A DNA stretch of 45,837 nt. Origin: Spirochaetales bacterium. Lineage in GTDB: Bacteria > Spirochaetota > Spirochaetia > Treponematales > Treponemataceae. The notes below the pieces were generated by a model, which was given only the letters and a program-made list of their open reading frames with translations, did not search any database and was not told the origin of the DNA. Position 1 is the first letter of the stretch, and every line of letters starts with the position of its first letter. Made by a program: the position numbers and the translations under genes. Where the stretch lies: assembly GCA_003246765.1 (NCBI GenBank), contig QKDA01000168.1:1-45837 (forward strand), read 5' to 3'. Below are positions 24,030-33,325 of this stretch, one piece after another.

Positions 24030-25199
24030 ATGGCCGATTCCAATAGACTTCACAGCATCAACACCTCCCGCATCCTCAGGACCATCTGGCTAAATCCCGG
24101 CATAAGCCGCATCAAGGTGGCGGAAACCCTCGACCTGGACCGCTCCACGGTGACCAAGATCATGCAGGTCATTATCGATCGCGGCATCGTGGTGACCGCC
24201 GGCAAGAACCGCGAGCAAAGCGGGGTAGGCCGCAGGCAGATCAACCTGGAGATCAACAGCGACCTAGGGGTCGTTTTGGGCCTCGAGATTCAAGACGCCC
24301 GCTATCAGGGAGTCCTAACGGGCATCGACGGCCGGGTGCTGCATTCCTTTGAGGGCATTGCCAAGGTTGACAGCGACGCCCTTGCGGACCACGCGGCGGA
24401 CCTGGTGGAACGGGCAAGGGATTGGGCCGCCGGGAACAGGCGGTTCCTTCTCGGGGTTGGCCTTGGGCTTCCGGGCATCGTGGATCCCTACGCGGGAACC
24501 CTGATCCGCTCCAATTCCCTCAAGGTGTGCGAGCCCATGGCGATCCGCGACGAGATCTCCGCCCGTACCGGGGAGTACGTGTTTATCGAGAACGACGCCA
24601 ACTGCTGCTGCTGGGCGGAGCTTGCCTTCCGCAAGGAAAGCCGGGCGCGCAACTTTATCGCGGTGCTCGGGGAATTCAGGGACCTCCTGTGCGGGGGAAC
24701 CGCTCCCCACGGCCTCGCGGTGGGTTTGGGGCTGACGGTACGGGAACGGGTTCTCCACGGCGACCATTTTACCGCCGGGGAATACCGCTCCGTGGGGGCC
24801 ACTCCCGAAACGGGGCAGTTCCGCATACCCTATACCCGCTTTTGCGAGCTTCCGGACAATCGCGAGCTTTTGCGCGAGGTATACCGGGAGCTCACCGAAA
24901 ATCTGGCCCTCCTAGTCAATTCCGTGGATTTCACGAAAATCGTGTTCACCGGCGACCTGCCGGCGAACCGGGAAAACCTGGCGGAGGCCATGAGGGAAGC
25001 CATCGCGGCTAACTGGAGCTACGACCTGGACCGCACCTTCGAGATCGAGTTTTCCCCCTGGGGAAATCAGTCGGTTTCCATGGGCGCCGCGGGACTTTTC
25101 GTGGAGAAGCTTTTCTCGGTGCCGGACATCGCGGACCGGTTCCAGGAACTGGTCGGTTACGACCTTTACGAATACATACTGGCAAGAAAGGAAGGCTGA
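24030..25199 (+). CDS. ROK-family transcriptional regulator
   Basis: The 389-residue protein has an N-terminal winged helix-turn-helix (about 8-65; [21 protein letters not shown]) and a ROK sugar-kinase-like domain ([27 protein letters not shown]). The usual zinc motif CxCGxxGC of this family is not seen in the region after the AGE segment; the corresponding part reads [16 protein letters not shown]. Such proteins repress sugar-catabolic genes and release DNA on binding a sugar or sugar phosphate. It lies seven bases ahead of an aldo/keto reductase and probably controls this small operon. The ligand cannot be named. Confidence 0.88.
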   Translation: MADSNRLHSINTSRILRTIWLNPGISRIKVAETLDLDRSTVTKIMQVIIDRGIVVTAGKNREQSGVGRRQINLEINSDLGVVLGLEIQDARYQGVLTGIDGRVLHSFEGIAKVDSDALADHAADLVERARDWAAGNRRFLLGVGLGLPGIVDPYAGTLIRSNSLKVCEPMAIRDEISARTGEYVFIENDANCCCWAELAFRKESRARNFIAVLGEFRDLLCGGTAPHGLAVGLGLTVRERVLHGDHFTAGEYRSVGATPETGQFRIPYTRFCELPDNRELLREVYRELTENLALLVNSVDFTKIVFTGDLPANRENLAEAMREAIAANWSYDLDRTFEIEFSPWGNQSVSMGAAGLFVEKLFSVPDIADRFQELVGYDLYEYILARKEG

Positions 25200-25205
25200 G
25201 GGCCC

Positions 25206-26225
25206 ATGGAATACGTACAGCTTGGCAAGACCGCCCTCATGGTCTCGAGAACCGCTTTCGGCGCCTTGCCGATTCAACGGATTCAGGATTTTACCGAGGC
25301 TGCCGCCCTGCTGCGCGCCGCCTACGAGGGGGGCATCAATTTTTTCGATACCGCCCGGATGTATACGGACAGCGAGGAAAAGCTCGGCTTGGCCTTTGCC
25401 GAATTCCGAAAGGACGTGATCATCGCCACGAAATCCGGGGCCAGAACCCGGCAAGACCTTTTGAGCCACCTGGAGACGAGCCTATCTAATCTCCAAACGG
25501 ACTATATCGACCTCTACCAGCTTCATAACCCCTCCTTCATTCCCGTTCCCGGCGGCGAGGACGGCTTATACGACGCCCTCCTGGAAGCGAAGAAGGAGGG
25601 GAAGATACGGCATTTCGGCATAACCAACCATTCCCGTTCCCTCGCCCTGGAGGCCGCAGAATCGGGCCGATACGAAACCCTTCAGTTTCCCCTTTCCTAC
25701 CTTTCGGGACCCGAAGACCTTGCCCTGGTCTCCCGCTGCGAGGAGCTGGATATGGGTTTTATCGCCATGAAGGCCCTTTCGGGGGGGCTTATTACCAATG
25801 CCAGGGCTGCCTTCGCCTGGATGCGCAGGCAAGAGCACGCTGTTCCCATTTGGGGTATTCAAAAGAGGGAGGAACTCGAGGAGTTTCTCGCCTTGGAGGC
25901 GGATCCCCCCGGGTGGGATGCGGAGCTTGAGGCCTTCGTGGAAGCGGACCGAAAGGAGCTCTCCGGCGCTTTCTGCAGGGGCTGCGGCTATTGCCTGCCT
26001 TGTCCCGCGGGAATCCCCATCAACAACGCCAACCGCATGCGGGAGCTTCTCCGCCGCTCGCCCCCCGCCCAGTGGCTCACCGACGAGTGGGCGGCCCTCA
26101 TGGCCAAGATCGACGGCTGCACGAAGTGCGGCGCCTGCGGGACTCGGTGCCCCTACGGCCTGAAGCCCTGGGAAACCCTGCCGGCCCATTACGCGGACTG
26201 GAAGGGCTTTTACGCCCGCCGTTAG
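25206..26225 (+). CDS. Aldo/keto reductase with C-terminal ferredoxin-type 4Fe-4S domain
   Basis: The 339-residue protein has an aldo/keto reductase barrel (about 1-250; GGINFFDTARMYTDSEEKLG with catalytic Asp and Tyr, IATKSGA with Lys, and QLHNPS) fused to a cluster-binding tail. The tail has CRGCGYCLPCP (C-x2-C-x2-C-x2-C-P) and CTKCGACGTRCP (C-x2-C-x2-C-x3-C-P). This fused family is common in anaerobes. The substrate is unknown, and the clusters imply ferredoxin-linked rather than purely NADPH-linked electron flow. The ATG at 25206 follows the ROK stop by six bases, with a GGAAGG-type site within the overlap region. Its stop codon abuts that of the convergent carbonic anhydrase gene with no gap. 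Confidence 0.9.
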   Translation: MEYVQLGKTALMVSRTAFGALPIQRIQDFTEAAALLRAAYEGGINFFDTARMYTDSEEKLGLAFAEFRKDVIIATKSGARTRQDLLSHLETSLSNLQTDYIDLYQLHNPSFIPVPGGEDGLYDALLEAKKEGKIRHFGITNHSRSLALEAAESGRYETLQFPLSYLSGPEDLALVSRCEELDMGFIAMKALSGGLITNARAAFAWMRRQEHAVPIWGIQKREELEEFLALEADPPGWDAELEAFVEADRKELSGAFCRGCGYCLPCPAGIPINNANRMRELLRRSPPAQWLTDEWAALMAKIDGCTKCGACGTRCPYGLKPWETLPAHYADWKGFYARR

Positions 26226-26846
26226 CTACTCTATCTTTACGAAGCTCCGGCTTTCCTTGTCGTAGTTGAACATCTCCCCGGTTTCGATGATGTAATACCA
26301 TCCGAGGATGTTGAGCTTTCCCTCCCGGTACAGCTCCTTGATGTAGGGGTAGGTCACGAGGTGGTTCATCTGCTCCACGATGTTGAGCTGCTCGGTTCGC
26401 CATTCCCGTTCCGCGGGATCCGTGACGCCGTCGGCGATGACCTTCTCCTTGACCCGGCGCGCGAGCTCAAGCCATTTCATGGTGTGGGGAAGGGGCGAGC
26501 CTTGCTTCCCCTGTTGCCACAGGGCATTGCAGCCCCCGCAGTTGGAGTGCCCGCAAATGACGATGTTTTCCACCTTCAGGGCCTTCACCGCGTATTCTAT
26601 GGCGGAGGTGGTGGCGAGGAATTCCTCGGATTCCCGGTACCAGGGCACGATATTCGCGATGTTGCGGATCACGAAGAGCTCACCCGGAAGGGTTTTCGTG
26701 ATCAGGTTCGGAACGATGCGCGAGTCCGAGCAGCCGATGAACAGGGTGTGCGGGGTTTGCTCCCGCCCGATGCGCTCGAAAAGCTCCCGATGCTCCCGGT
26801 AGTCGGTGGCGTTGAATTCCCTCACGCCGTCGAACAGGTTTTCCAT
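26226..26846 (-). CDS. Beta-class carbonic anhydrase
   Basis: The 206-residue protein shows the beta-carbonic anhydrase zinc ligands: Cys39 and the Asp41-Arg43 dyad in GCSDSR, then His100 and Cys103 in GHSNCGGC. It interconverts CO2 and bicarbonate in the cytoplasm. AGGAGG lies five bases before the ATG and overlaps the stop of nadE, so the two genes form one operon. No terminator lies at its 3' end, where it meets the aldo/keto reductase stop. Confidence 0.95.
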   Translation of the reverse strand: MENLFDGVREFNATDYREHRELFERIGREQTPHTLFIGCSDSRIVPNLITKTLPGELFVIRNIANIVPWYRESEEFLATTSAIEYAVKALKVENIVICGHSNCGGCNALWQQGKQGSPLPHTMKWLELARRVKEKVIADGVTDPAEREWRTEQLNIVEQMNHLVTYPYIKELYREGKLNILGWYYIIETGEMFNYDKESRSFVKIE

Positions 26847-26855
26847 GGATTCCTC

Positions 26856-28862
26856 CTAACGCCCGGTCTGTCGGGTCTCAAGCTCGTCAATTTCCGCGAG
26901 CCACGCCGCGGCGGAGGCGTCGCTGGGCATTCGCCAGTCGCTTCTGGGGGAGAGGGTGACGCTGCCCACCTTAGGCCCGTCGGGAAGGCAGGAGCGCTTG
27001 AACTGCTGGGAGAAAAAGCGCCGGTAGAACACCCGCAACCAGCGGATGATTTCGGCGCTGCCGTATTCCCCCTCAAAGGCCCTTGAGGCGAGGCGGAACA
27101 CCCTGGCGGGGCCGGAACCCCAGCGAAGGGAATGGTAGAGGAAAAAGTCGTGGAGTTCGTAGGGCCCCACGATGTGCTCGGTTTTTTGGGCGATCTCGCC
27201 CTTTTCCGGGGGCAGAAGCTCGGGGCTCACGGGGGTTTCCAGGATTGACGTGAGCACCCTGGAGAATCGCTTTTGGGCGGGGGCCGCCGGGTTTCCGGGG
27301 TCGGTTTCGGCGATGAAGGATTCCGGACGGGCCGCGCAATAGCCCACCAGGTGCCTCACCAGGGTCTTCGGGACCGAGGCGTTCACCGCGTACATGGACA
27401 TGTGGTCCCCGTTGTAGGTGGCCCAGCCGAGGGCGAGTTCCGAAAGGTCCCCGGTGCCGATGACGAGGCCCCCCTTCTGGTTGGCCTTGTCCATGAGGAT
27501 CTGGGTTCGCTCCCGGGCTTGGGAGTTTTCGTAGGTTACGTCGAGGGATGAAGGGTCGTGGCCAATGTCGGCAAAATGCTGGCTAACGGCCTTGTGGATG
27601 CGGATCTCCTCTATGGAGGCGCCGAGGGCTTCCGCCAGGGCGAGGGCGTTGCCCCGGGTCTTCTTCGTGGTACCGAACCCCGGCATGGTTACCGCGAGGA
27701 TGCCCGCCCTGTCCAGCCTTAGAAGGTCAAAGGCCCTGACCGTTACGAGGAGGGCCAGGGTGGAGTCGAGGCCCCCCGAGAGACCCAGCACCGCGGCTCG
27801 GGATCCCGTGTGCGAAAGTCGCTTGGCGAGGCCCGCCGCCTGAATGGCGAAAACCTCCTCGCAGCGGAGTTCCAGGTCATGCGCGCCGGAGGGTACGAAG
27901 GGAAGCCGCGATACGGGCCTGAGGAGGGTTTCCCCTGGGGCGCTCCCCGCGGAGGGCCCCGCGGGCGCCGAGAGGGAGCACGGTATCCGCCGGTAGGCCG
28001 GCCGGCTTGCGAAGGTGTTGACCCTCCGCCTTTCCTGCAGGAGCCTCTCGGTGTCGACGTCCGCCAGGATCAGCCCTTCCGAGAACAGGGGGCTCTCGGC
28101 GAGCATGCTCCCGTTTTCGGCGATCATGTCGTGCCCCGCGAAGACCATGTCCGTGGTGGATTCCCCGCCTCCCGCGTCGGCGTAGGCGTAGGCGCACAGC
28201 CCCCGGCCCGACTGGGAGACTACCAGGGACCGGCGGTATTCCGCCTTCCCGATAACCTCGTTGCTGGCGGAAAGGTTCGCGATGACCAGGGCTCCCGCCT
28301 GAACGTGCCGGGAGGAGGGGGGATCGGGTACCCACAGGTCCTCGCAGATTTCCACCGCGAAGGCGAGTTCCGGAAGGTATTCATCCGCGAAAAGGAGATC
28401 CGTACCGAAGGGTACGGCGTAGGGGGCGAGGATTCCCGGGGGGATGTCGAAGCTCTCTTTCGGGGCGGGGGAAAAATGCCGGAGCTCGTAAAACTCGCCG
28501 TAGTTCGGCACGTGGGTCTTGGGAACCGCCGCGAGGATTTTTCCCCCGCAGATTACGGCGGCACAGTTATAGCGGCTGTTCCCCAGGGAGAGGGGAAAGC
28601 CCACCACGATTGTCGCCTGGAGTTCCGCGGTGCCCGAGGCGATCCTTCTCACCGCCGCGAGGGCGGAGGCCTGGAGTACTTCCTGGGCGAAAAGGTCGCC
28701 GCAGGTGTAGCCCGTAACGGCGAGTTCCGGAAAGACGACCAGGGAGGCCCCGGCGGAGGCGGCCTCGGAGGCGAGGGAAACGATCTCGGCGGCGTTGGCG
28801 GGGCAGTCCCCCACGGTGCATGGCGGGGTCGCGGCGGCGACCCGTAAAAACCCGTGTGTCAT
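26856..28862 (-). CDS. nadE: Glutamine-dependent NAD+ synthetase
   Basis: The 668-residue enzyme has an N-terminal nitrilase-type glutaminase (about 1-290) with catalytic Glu in FPELAVTGY, Lys in PKTHVPNYGEF and Cys in VEICEDLW. The C-terminal NAD synthetase domain (about 340-650) has the ATP pyrophosphatase loop LSGGLDST and the GTGDLSELALGW segment. It amidates nicotinic acid adenine dinucleotide to NAD+ using glutamine. I chose the ATG at 28860-28862 because a TATACA box ends eight bases before it; the longer frame would run into the divergent tyrS gene. No Shine-Dalgarno is visible, as expected for a leaderless message. Confidence 0.95.
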   Translation of the reverse strand: MTHGFLRVAAATPPCTVGDCPANAAEIVSLASEAASAGASLVVFPELAVTGYTCGDLFAQEVLQASALAAVRRIASGTAELQATIVVGFPLSLGNSRYNCAAVICGGKILAAVPKTHVPNYGEFYELRHFSPAPKESFDIPPGILAPYAVPFGTDLLFADEYLPELAFAVEICEDLWVPDPPSSRHVQAGALVIANLSASNEVIGKAEYRRSLVVSQSGRGLCAYAYADAGGGESTTDMVFAGHDMIAENGSMLAESPLFSEGLILADVDTERLLQERRRVNTFASRPAYRRIPCSLSAPAGPSAGSAPGETLLRPVSRLPFVPSGAHDLELRCEEVFAIQAAGLAKRLSHTGSRAAVLGLSGGLDSTLALLVTVRAFDLLRLDRAGILAVTMPGFGTTKKTRGNALALAEALGASIEEIRIHKAVSQHFADIGHDPSSLDVTYENSQARERTQILMDKANQKGGLVIGTGDLSELALGWATYNGDHMSMYAVNASVPKTLVRHLVGYCAARPESFIAETDPGNPAAPAQKRFSRVLTSILETPVSPELLPPEKGEIAQKTEHIVGPYELHDFFLYHSLRWGSGPARVFRLASRAFEGEYGSAEIIRWLRVFYRRFFSQQFKRSCLPDGPKVGSVTLSPRSDWRMPSDASAAAWLAEIDELETRQTGR

Positions 28863-28911
28863 GGGCCCATTGTATACAAAAAAACGCAAAATAGATATAC
28901 TTTTTCCCATT
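28863..28911. promoter_or_regulatory. Divergent nadE/tyrS promoter region, only 49 bases
   Basis: Leftward, TATACA (28876-28871) lies eight bases before the nadE ATG. Rightward, TATACT (28896-28901) lies ten bases before the tyrS ATG. Each places the transcript start within about four bases of the start codon. Neither start has a Shine-Dalgarno sequence. The -35 boxes are weak (for tyrS, TTGTAT at 28870-28875 with a 20-base spacer), and the two promoters overlap each other. Confidence 0.5.
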
Positions 28912-30132
28912 ATGAACCAGGCACTCGAAACCCTCAAGGAACGCGGATTCTTCCAGCAATGCACCGATGTCGACACCCTCTCCCGACTGATGGACGAGGG
29001 ACCCGTCACTTTTTACGTGGGTTGCGATCCGACCGGCCCCAGTCTTCACATTGGTCACATGGTTCCGTTTTTCGCGCTTCGGCACCTACATGAAGCGGGT
29101 CACCGGGGCATTGCCCTCGTGGGCGGTGGAACCGCCCGGATCGGGGACCCCTCGGGAAAGACCGAGATGCGCAAGATGATCTCTTATGAGGAAATCGACC
29201 GTAATTCCGCTTCCATTCAGGCCCAGCTCGACCGTTTTATCGGCTTCGACGGAAAGACTGCTTTCGCAGACAACAATAAAAACTGGCTTGCGGAGCTCAA
29301 TTTCATCGACTTCCTCCGGGACATCGGCTCCCAGTTCTCGGTAAACCGCATGCTCACCTTCGAAGCCTATAAAAAGCGCATGGAGACTGGGCTTTCCTTC
29401 CTCGAATTCACTTATCAGCTTCTCCAGAGCTACGATTTTTACCAGCTCAACGAGCGCCACGGCTGCGTCCTCCAGATCGGGGGCGACGACCAGTGGGGCA
29501 ATATCGTGGCGGGAATCGACTTGATTCGGCGTATGAACGGAAAGCAGGCCTTCGGGCTTACCTTCCCCCTCATCGCTACTTCCGACGGCAAGAAGATGGG
29601 CAAGACCGAGAAGGGCGCCCTCTTTCTGGACCCGGCGGTGACGAGCCCCTACGACTTCTTCCAGTACTGGAGGAACGTGACCGACGCGGATACCCGCAAA
29701 TTCCTCCTCCTTTTCACCTTCCTTCCCGTTACCGAGGTCGACGCCCTGATGGGGGGAAATATCAACGCCGCCAAGGAGCGCCTTGCCTACGAGGTGACAT
29801 CCCTCATCCACGGGAAGGACGAGGCCGAGAAGGCCCTCGCGGGGGCGAAGGCCGCCTTCGGCGGCGGGGGCGACAAGGCCTCAATGCCCACCGTGGAGCT
29901 CGCGCGCTCCCGGTTCGAGGCGGGCTTCGGGGTAATTGACCTCTTCACCGAGGCGGGTCTCGCCGGTACCAAGAGCGACGCCCGGCGCCTGGTAGAGCAG
30001 GGGGGAGCCTCGGTGGCCGAGAAGGCCGTTACCGACGTGAAGGCCCTCATCGGCGCCGACAGCCTCGACGGCGAGGGCGAGGTGGTCTTGAGGGCGGGAA
30101 AGAAAAAGTTCGTCCGGGTAGTGACGAAATAA
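28912..30132 (+). CDS. tyrS: Tyrosyl-tRNA synthetase
   Basis: The 406-residue class I synthetase has CDPTGPSLHIGHM (HIGH motif, about residues 40-53), the tyrosine site QLLQSYDFYQLN and GGDDQWGN, DGKKMGKTEKG as the KMSKS loop, and a C-terminal S4-like RNA-binding domain (about 340-405; KSDARRLVEQGGASV). It charges tRNA-Tyr. The ATG at 28912 matches the family N-terminus; the longer frame from 28795 overlaps nadE. A bidirectional terminator follows. Confidence 0.95.
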   Translation: MNQALETLKERGFFQQCTDVDTLSRLMDEGPVTFYVGCDPTGPSLHIGHMVPFFALRHLHEAGHRGIALVGGGTARIGDPSGKTEMRKMISYEEIDRNSASIQAQLDRFIGFDGKTAFADNNKNWLAELNFIDFLRDIGSQFSVNRMLTFEAYKKRMETGLSFLEFTYQLLQSYDFYQLNERHGCVLQIGGDDQWGNIVAGIDLIRRMNGKQAFGLTFPLIATSDGKKMGKTEKGALFLDPAVTSPYDFFQYWRNVTDADTRKFLLLFTFLPVTEVDALMGGNINAAKERLAYEVTSLIHGKDEAEKALAGAKAAFGGGGDKASMPTVELARSRFEAGFGVIDLFTEAGLAGTKSDARRLVEQGGASVAEKAVTDVKALIGADSLDGEGEVVLRAGKKKFVRVVTK

Positions 30133-30133
30133 T

Positions 30134-30168
30134 AAAAAACCTTCCGGGAAACCGGAAGGTTTTTTTTA
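30134..30168. terminator. Bidirectional terminator between tyrS and the parB-like/PBP operon
   Basis: AAAAAACCTTCCGG (30134-30147) and CCGGAAGGTTTTTT (from 30152) form a perfect stem around a GAAA tetraloop. It has a T tract on both strands, so it can stop tyrS rightward and the parB-like gene leftward. The 150 bases from here to 30320 hold only a GC-rich partial inverted repeat and no supported gene. Confidence 0.9.
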
Positions 30169-30320
30169 TAAAGGCTTCAGCCATTCCCCGGCCGGGGGTC
30201 GGTCCCCCGCCGGGATGCCTCCTTGCGCCTTAGCGTACGCTCATGGGAGGGGCAGGATCGTCTTTTACCTTTATGCCGCCGAGCAGTCCCCCGAGTCCGG
30301 ACTGCTGGTTTCGCTCCTTC

Positions 30321-30713
30321 TTAGCCCTTGGGGCTGAAGAGGCTCCTGAAAAAGGCCGCGATAGCCCGCCAGATGCGGACGAGGAAGTTGGGGTTCCTCA
30401 GTTTTTCAAGGCGGGTATAGGCCGCCATGAGCTCCGCGTCGGTGAAGTCGGAACGCTGGGTGTTTTCCTCTATCTCGAGTTCCAGCTCGCTGATACGGTC
30501 CGTGTCGTCGAGGACCGTGGCGTTGATGGACCGCCAGCCCAGGCGCTTCGCGGCCTCCAGTCGCCGCCTCCCGGCGATGAGGACGTAGTTCGAGGTGACC
30601 GTTACGGGATTGAGAAGCCCGTAATGGCGCATGCTCTCCATGAGTTCCTCGATGTTCTCGAGATTGTTGCGGACCCTTTTCCTGATCCTGATATCCTCGA
30701 TCGCGATCTGCAT
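30321..30713 (-). CDS. ParB-like nuclease-domain protein with C-terminal amphipathic helix
   Basis: The 130-residue protein is a ParB N-terminal-type domain (about 5-95) with the GLLNPVTV and IAGRRRLEAAKRLGW signature (the CTPase/nuclease fold), but it lacks the helix-turn-helix DNA-binding and dimerisation domains of true ParB. The last 25 residues (FLVRIWRAIAAFFRSLF) form an amphipathic, Phe/Arg-rich helix likely to bind the membrane. It is the second gene after the penicillin-binding protein, 11 bases downstream, with GAGAGG before the ATG. This placement suggests an envelope or cell-wall role rather than chromosome partition. Confidence 0.82.
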   Translation of the reverse strand: MQIAIEDIRIRKRVRNNLENIEELMESMRHYGLLNPVTVTSNYVLIAGRRRLEAAKRLGWRSINATVLDDTDRISELELEIEENTQRSDFTDAELMAAYTRLEKLRNPNFLVRIWRAIAAFFRSLFSPKG

Positions 30714-30724
30714 CCTCTCACCCC

Positions 30725-33319
30725 CTAGTCTAAAAGCGGGTTAAAATCGCCGGAACTACCGGAATCGCCGGAATCGCCGGTGAGCGCTCCCGGTCCCCCG
30801 GTTGCCGCCGTTTCTCCCGTGCCCGTGACCTCCAAAGCGGCGCCGGTCCTTCTCGGGGCCGGGTCCTCGAATACCGAGGGGTCAATGAACAGCCCCGAGG
30901 TATCCACGTTTACCGGCCGTTGGCCCGCCGCGTAGCCCTCGCCTTGGAGCCGCTCCACGGAGGTACGCTTCAAATTCTCGCCGTTTTCGTGATACGTGCA
31001 ATAGGTTTTCGGCCCGGTTCCCTCAAGAAACTGCAGGGTTATGGTCCCGTCGTCGCAGGAATCCGTGGGAAGCTCCCCCGATTTTTTGCAAACCGTGGCG
31101 CTCACGATGCCCGACTGGGGCCTGGGAAAGTCGCGGTAGGGGATACCCTTGTGGATAGCCCCCATGTAGTCGGACCAGGCGATACCCGCAAGGGTGGCGC
31201 CGGTATTATCGAGGCCGAGGCTCATGCCTCCCCGGTCGAAACCGAACCAGATGGCGGTGGTGTAGTAGGGGGTAAACCCGACGGTCCATGCGTCGGACCA
31301 GTTCTGGGTAGTACCGGTCTTGCCCGCCACGGGCATGGAGTAGGATTTTCCGTTCGCGTCCTTGTACGTGAACTTGGAGCCGTAGCCCGAGGCGTAGGCC
31401 AAGGTTCCCGACCGCACGGTGTTCTGCAGGAGGTCGGTCATGATATACGCGTTCTGGGGCGAAATAAGCTGAATCGCGTTCCCCTTCCTCTTTTGCTCCA
31501 GCCTGACCTCACGCTCCCGGTCGATAATGGTGCGGCCGTTGCGGTCCTCCACCGAGCGGATCGCGATGGGGGTAATCTCCTTGCCCCCGTCGGCAAAGGT
31601 CGCGAAGGCCTTCGCCATCCTCCAGGGGGCCACGCTGATGACCCCGAGGCCCAGGGAATATACCCGGGGAAAGCGGGACTCGATTTCCTGCCGTCCCGTA
31701 TAGCCCAGGAGGAGGGCCGCCCGGTTGATGGCCGCGTCAAAGCCGATGCCGTCCAGGATACGGATGGAGGGAACGTTCATGGAGTGCGCCAGGGCTTCCC
31801 ACAGAAGCACGGTACCCTTCCACTCGCCCTTGAAGTTGAGGGGGGTGTAGGGGACGCCGGACTCGTTGTAGAAGACCACGGGGGTGTCCGAGATCATGCT
31901 TCCCTCGGTGTACTTGCGGGAATCGATGGCCGCCGAGTAGTACAGGGGCTTAAAGGTACTGCCGGGCTGTATATTGCCCTGCATGGCCCGGTTGTACTGG
32001 TTTGACTGCTCGAATTTGCTTCCCCCCACCATGGCGGTGATGTAACCCGTGTCGTTGTCCAGGGTGATGAGGGCTCCTTCCACGGTGGTTTCGGCATTGG
32101 CCTTCTGCTTCGCGGCATTGGCCCGGTTCGCCTCGGTTTTAAGCCCGTTGAGGCCGAAGGCGAGGGACATCATGTCCACCACGGGGTTGATCCTCTCCTG
32201 GTAGTACCCGAGGGACTTCACCCGGATCCGTTCCTCCGAGACCGCCAGTGGGGGGAGGTTGAAGGTGAGGGCCAGGAGCTCGGTAATGTCCGCGTACTGG
32301 TCCGCCTTGTCGAAGCGGGAGGAGCTGGAGGAGCGGAACCGCCGGTTTGCCACTTCGAGGTAGGACTTCATGGTCTTGTCGGCCTCGGTTTGCTTTTCGA
32401 GGTCCAGGCTGGTGTGCACCACGTAGCCGTCGGTATAGAGATTCATGCTTCCGTAAAGCATGGACTCCAGTTCCTGCCTTACGTATTCGGAAAACCATCG
32501 GGCCCTGTCGTCCCGGGTGAGGTAGGCGGACGAGGCGGTTCGGGTATAGTCGAAATTGCCCCAGTAGTTCTCGAAGGAGGCGTCCGCTTCCTTGGCGGTG
32601 AGGTAGCCTATCTTGACCATCTGGTCGAGAACCCAGCGCTGCCGCTCCTGCGCGCGGTTCGGGTGCTCGAAGGGGTTGAACATGGCGGGGTTGGAGAGCT
32701 GGATCACGAGGATCGCGGCTTCCGCCGGGGTCAGGTCCGTGGCGGGATGGCCGAAGTAAAATTTGGAGGCCGCGTTGATTCCGAAGGTACCGCTTCCGAG
32801 GTAAACCTTGTTCAGGTACATCTCCAGAATCTCGTCCTTGGCGTAGCGCCGCTCCAACTGCAGGGCCCACCAGAGTTCCTTGAGCTTTCGGCTGATGCTG
32901 ATGTCGCTTCGGTCGAGGTAGAGGGTTCCAGCGAGCTGCTGGGTGATCGTGCTTCCGCCGCCCAAGGACTGTCCCGTGAGCTTTCCGAAGACCGCCCGGG
33001 CAATGGACTTGAGGGTGAATCCCCCGTGTTCGTAGAATACCCGGTCTTCCCGGGAGATGAGGGCCTGGATAACGTGCATGGGAAGCTGATCGAGGGTTAT
33101 GAGCTCCCGCTTTTCCTCCGAGGCGAATTCGGTTATCAGTTCGCCGCGGACGTCCAGTATCCTGGTGGGCAGGGCGGGGTTGAACTCGGTGAAGTTTTCC
33201 TTGTTTGCGAGGTTGACCGTGCCCGCGATGGCCGCGCCCAGGGCCGCGCCGCAAAGAACGGCTCCGAGGGCCACGAAGGCGGCAAGAATAATGGGTTTCC
33301 TGATTTCCTTGGAGAGCAT
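30725..33319 (-). CDS. Class A penicillin-binding protein (PBP1A-like)
   Basis: The 864-residue protein has one N-terminal membrane anchor (about 10-32) and a glycosyltransferase domain: Glu91 in SREDRVFYEHGG, GGSTITQQLA, and RKLKELWWALQLE with the second Glu. The transpeptidase domain has Ser454-x-x-Lys457 in PGSTFKP, SMN at 513-515 and KTGT from Lys667. A C-terminal extension has three cysteines (CKKSGELPTDSC and a later Cys) and a Gly/Thr/Ser-rich low-complexity end. It polymerises and crosslinks peptidoglycan in the periplasm. It is first in an operon with the ParB-like gene. The ATG lies six bases after a predicted -10 box, with no Shine-Dalgarno. Confidence 0.93.
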   Translation of the reverse strand: MLSKEIRKPIILAAFVALGAVLCGAALGAAIAGTVNLANKENFTEFNPALPTRILDVRGELITEFASEEKRELITLDQLPMHVIQALISREDRVFYEHGGFTLKSIARAVFGKLTGQSLGGGSTITQQLAGTLYLDRSDISISRKLKELWWALQLERRYAKDEILEMYLNKVYLGSGTFGINAASKFYFGHPATDLTPAEAAILVIQLSNPAMFNPFEHPNRAQERQRWVLDQMVKIGYLTAKEADASFENYWGNFDYTRTASSAYLTRDDRARWFSEYVRQELESMLYGSMNLYTDGYVVHTSLDLEKQTEADKTMKSYLEVANRRFRSSSSSRFDKADQYADITELLALTFNLPPLAVSEERIRVKSLGYYQERINPVVDMMSLAFGLNGLKTEANRANAAKQKANAETTVEGALITLDNDTGYITAMVGGSKFEQSNQYNRAMQGNIQPGSTFKPLYYSAAIDSRKYTEGSMISDTPVVFYNESGVPYTPLNFKGEWKGTVLLWEALAHSMNVPSIRILDGIGFDAAINRAALLLGYTGRQEIESRFPRVYSLGLGVISVAPWRMAKAFATFADGGKEITPIAIRSVEDRNGRTIIDREREVRLEQKRKGNAIQLISPQNAYIMTDLLQNTVRSGTLAYASGYGSKFTYKDANGKSYSMPVAGKTGTTQNWSDAWTVGFTPYYTTAIWFGFDRGGMSLGLDNTGATLAGIAWSDYMGAIHKGIPYRDFPRPQSGIVSATVCKKSGELPTDSCDDGTITLQFLEGTGPKTYCTYHENGENLKRTSVERLQGEGYAAGQRPVNVDTSGLFIDPSVFEDPAPRRTGAALEVTGTGETAATGGPGALTGDSGDSGSSGDFNPLLD

Positions 33320-33325
33320 ACTTCT

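Noticed and set aside
23461-24046. 3' continuation of the first glyS frame beyond the deletion
   Set aside because: Its residues are Arg/Gly/Pro-rich noise in the wrong register; the real enzyme continues in the other frame to 23897.
30180-30215. GC-rich inverted repeat (GGGGG…CCCCC) downstream of tyrS
   Set aside because: The stem is about six base pairs with no T tract, and a strong bidirectional terminator already lies beside it.
30250-30330. Open frame continuing past the parB-like stop in another register (…GLGGLLGGIKVKDD…)
   Set aside because: It has no start codon with a ribosome binding site. The ParB-like protein ends in a sensible amphipathic helix in its own frame, so an out-of-frame extension is not needed. 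Programmed frameshifting could not be supported.
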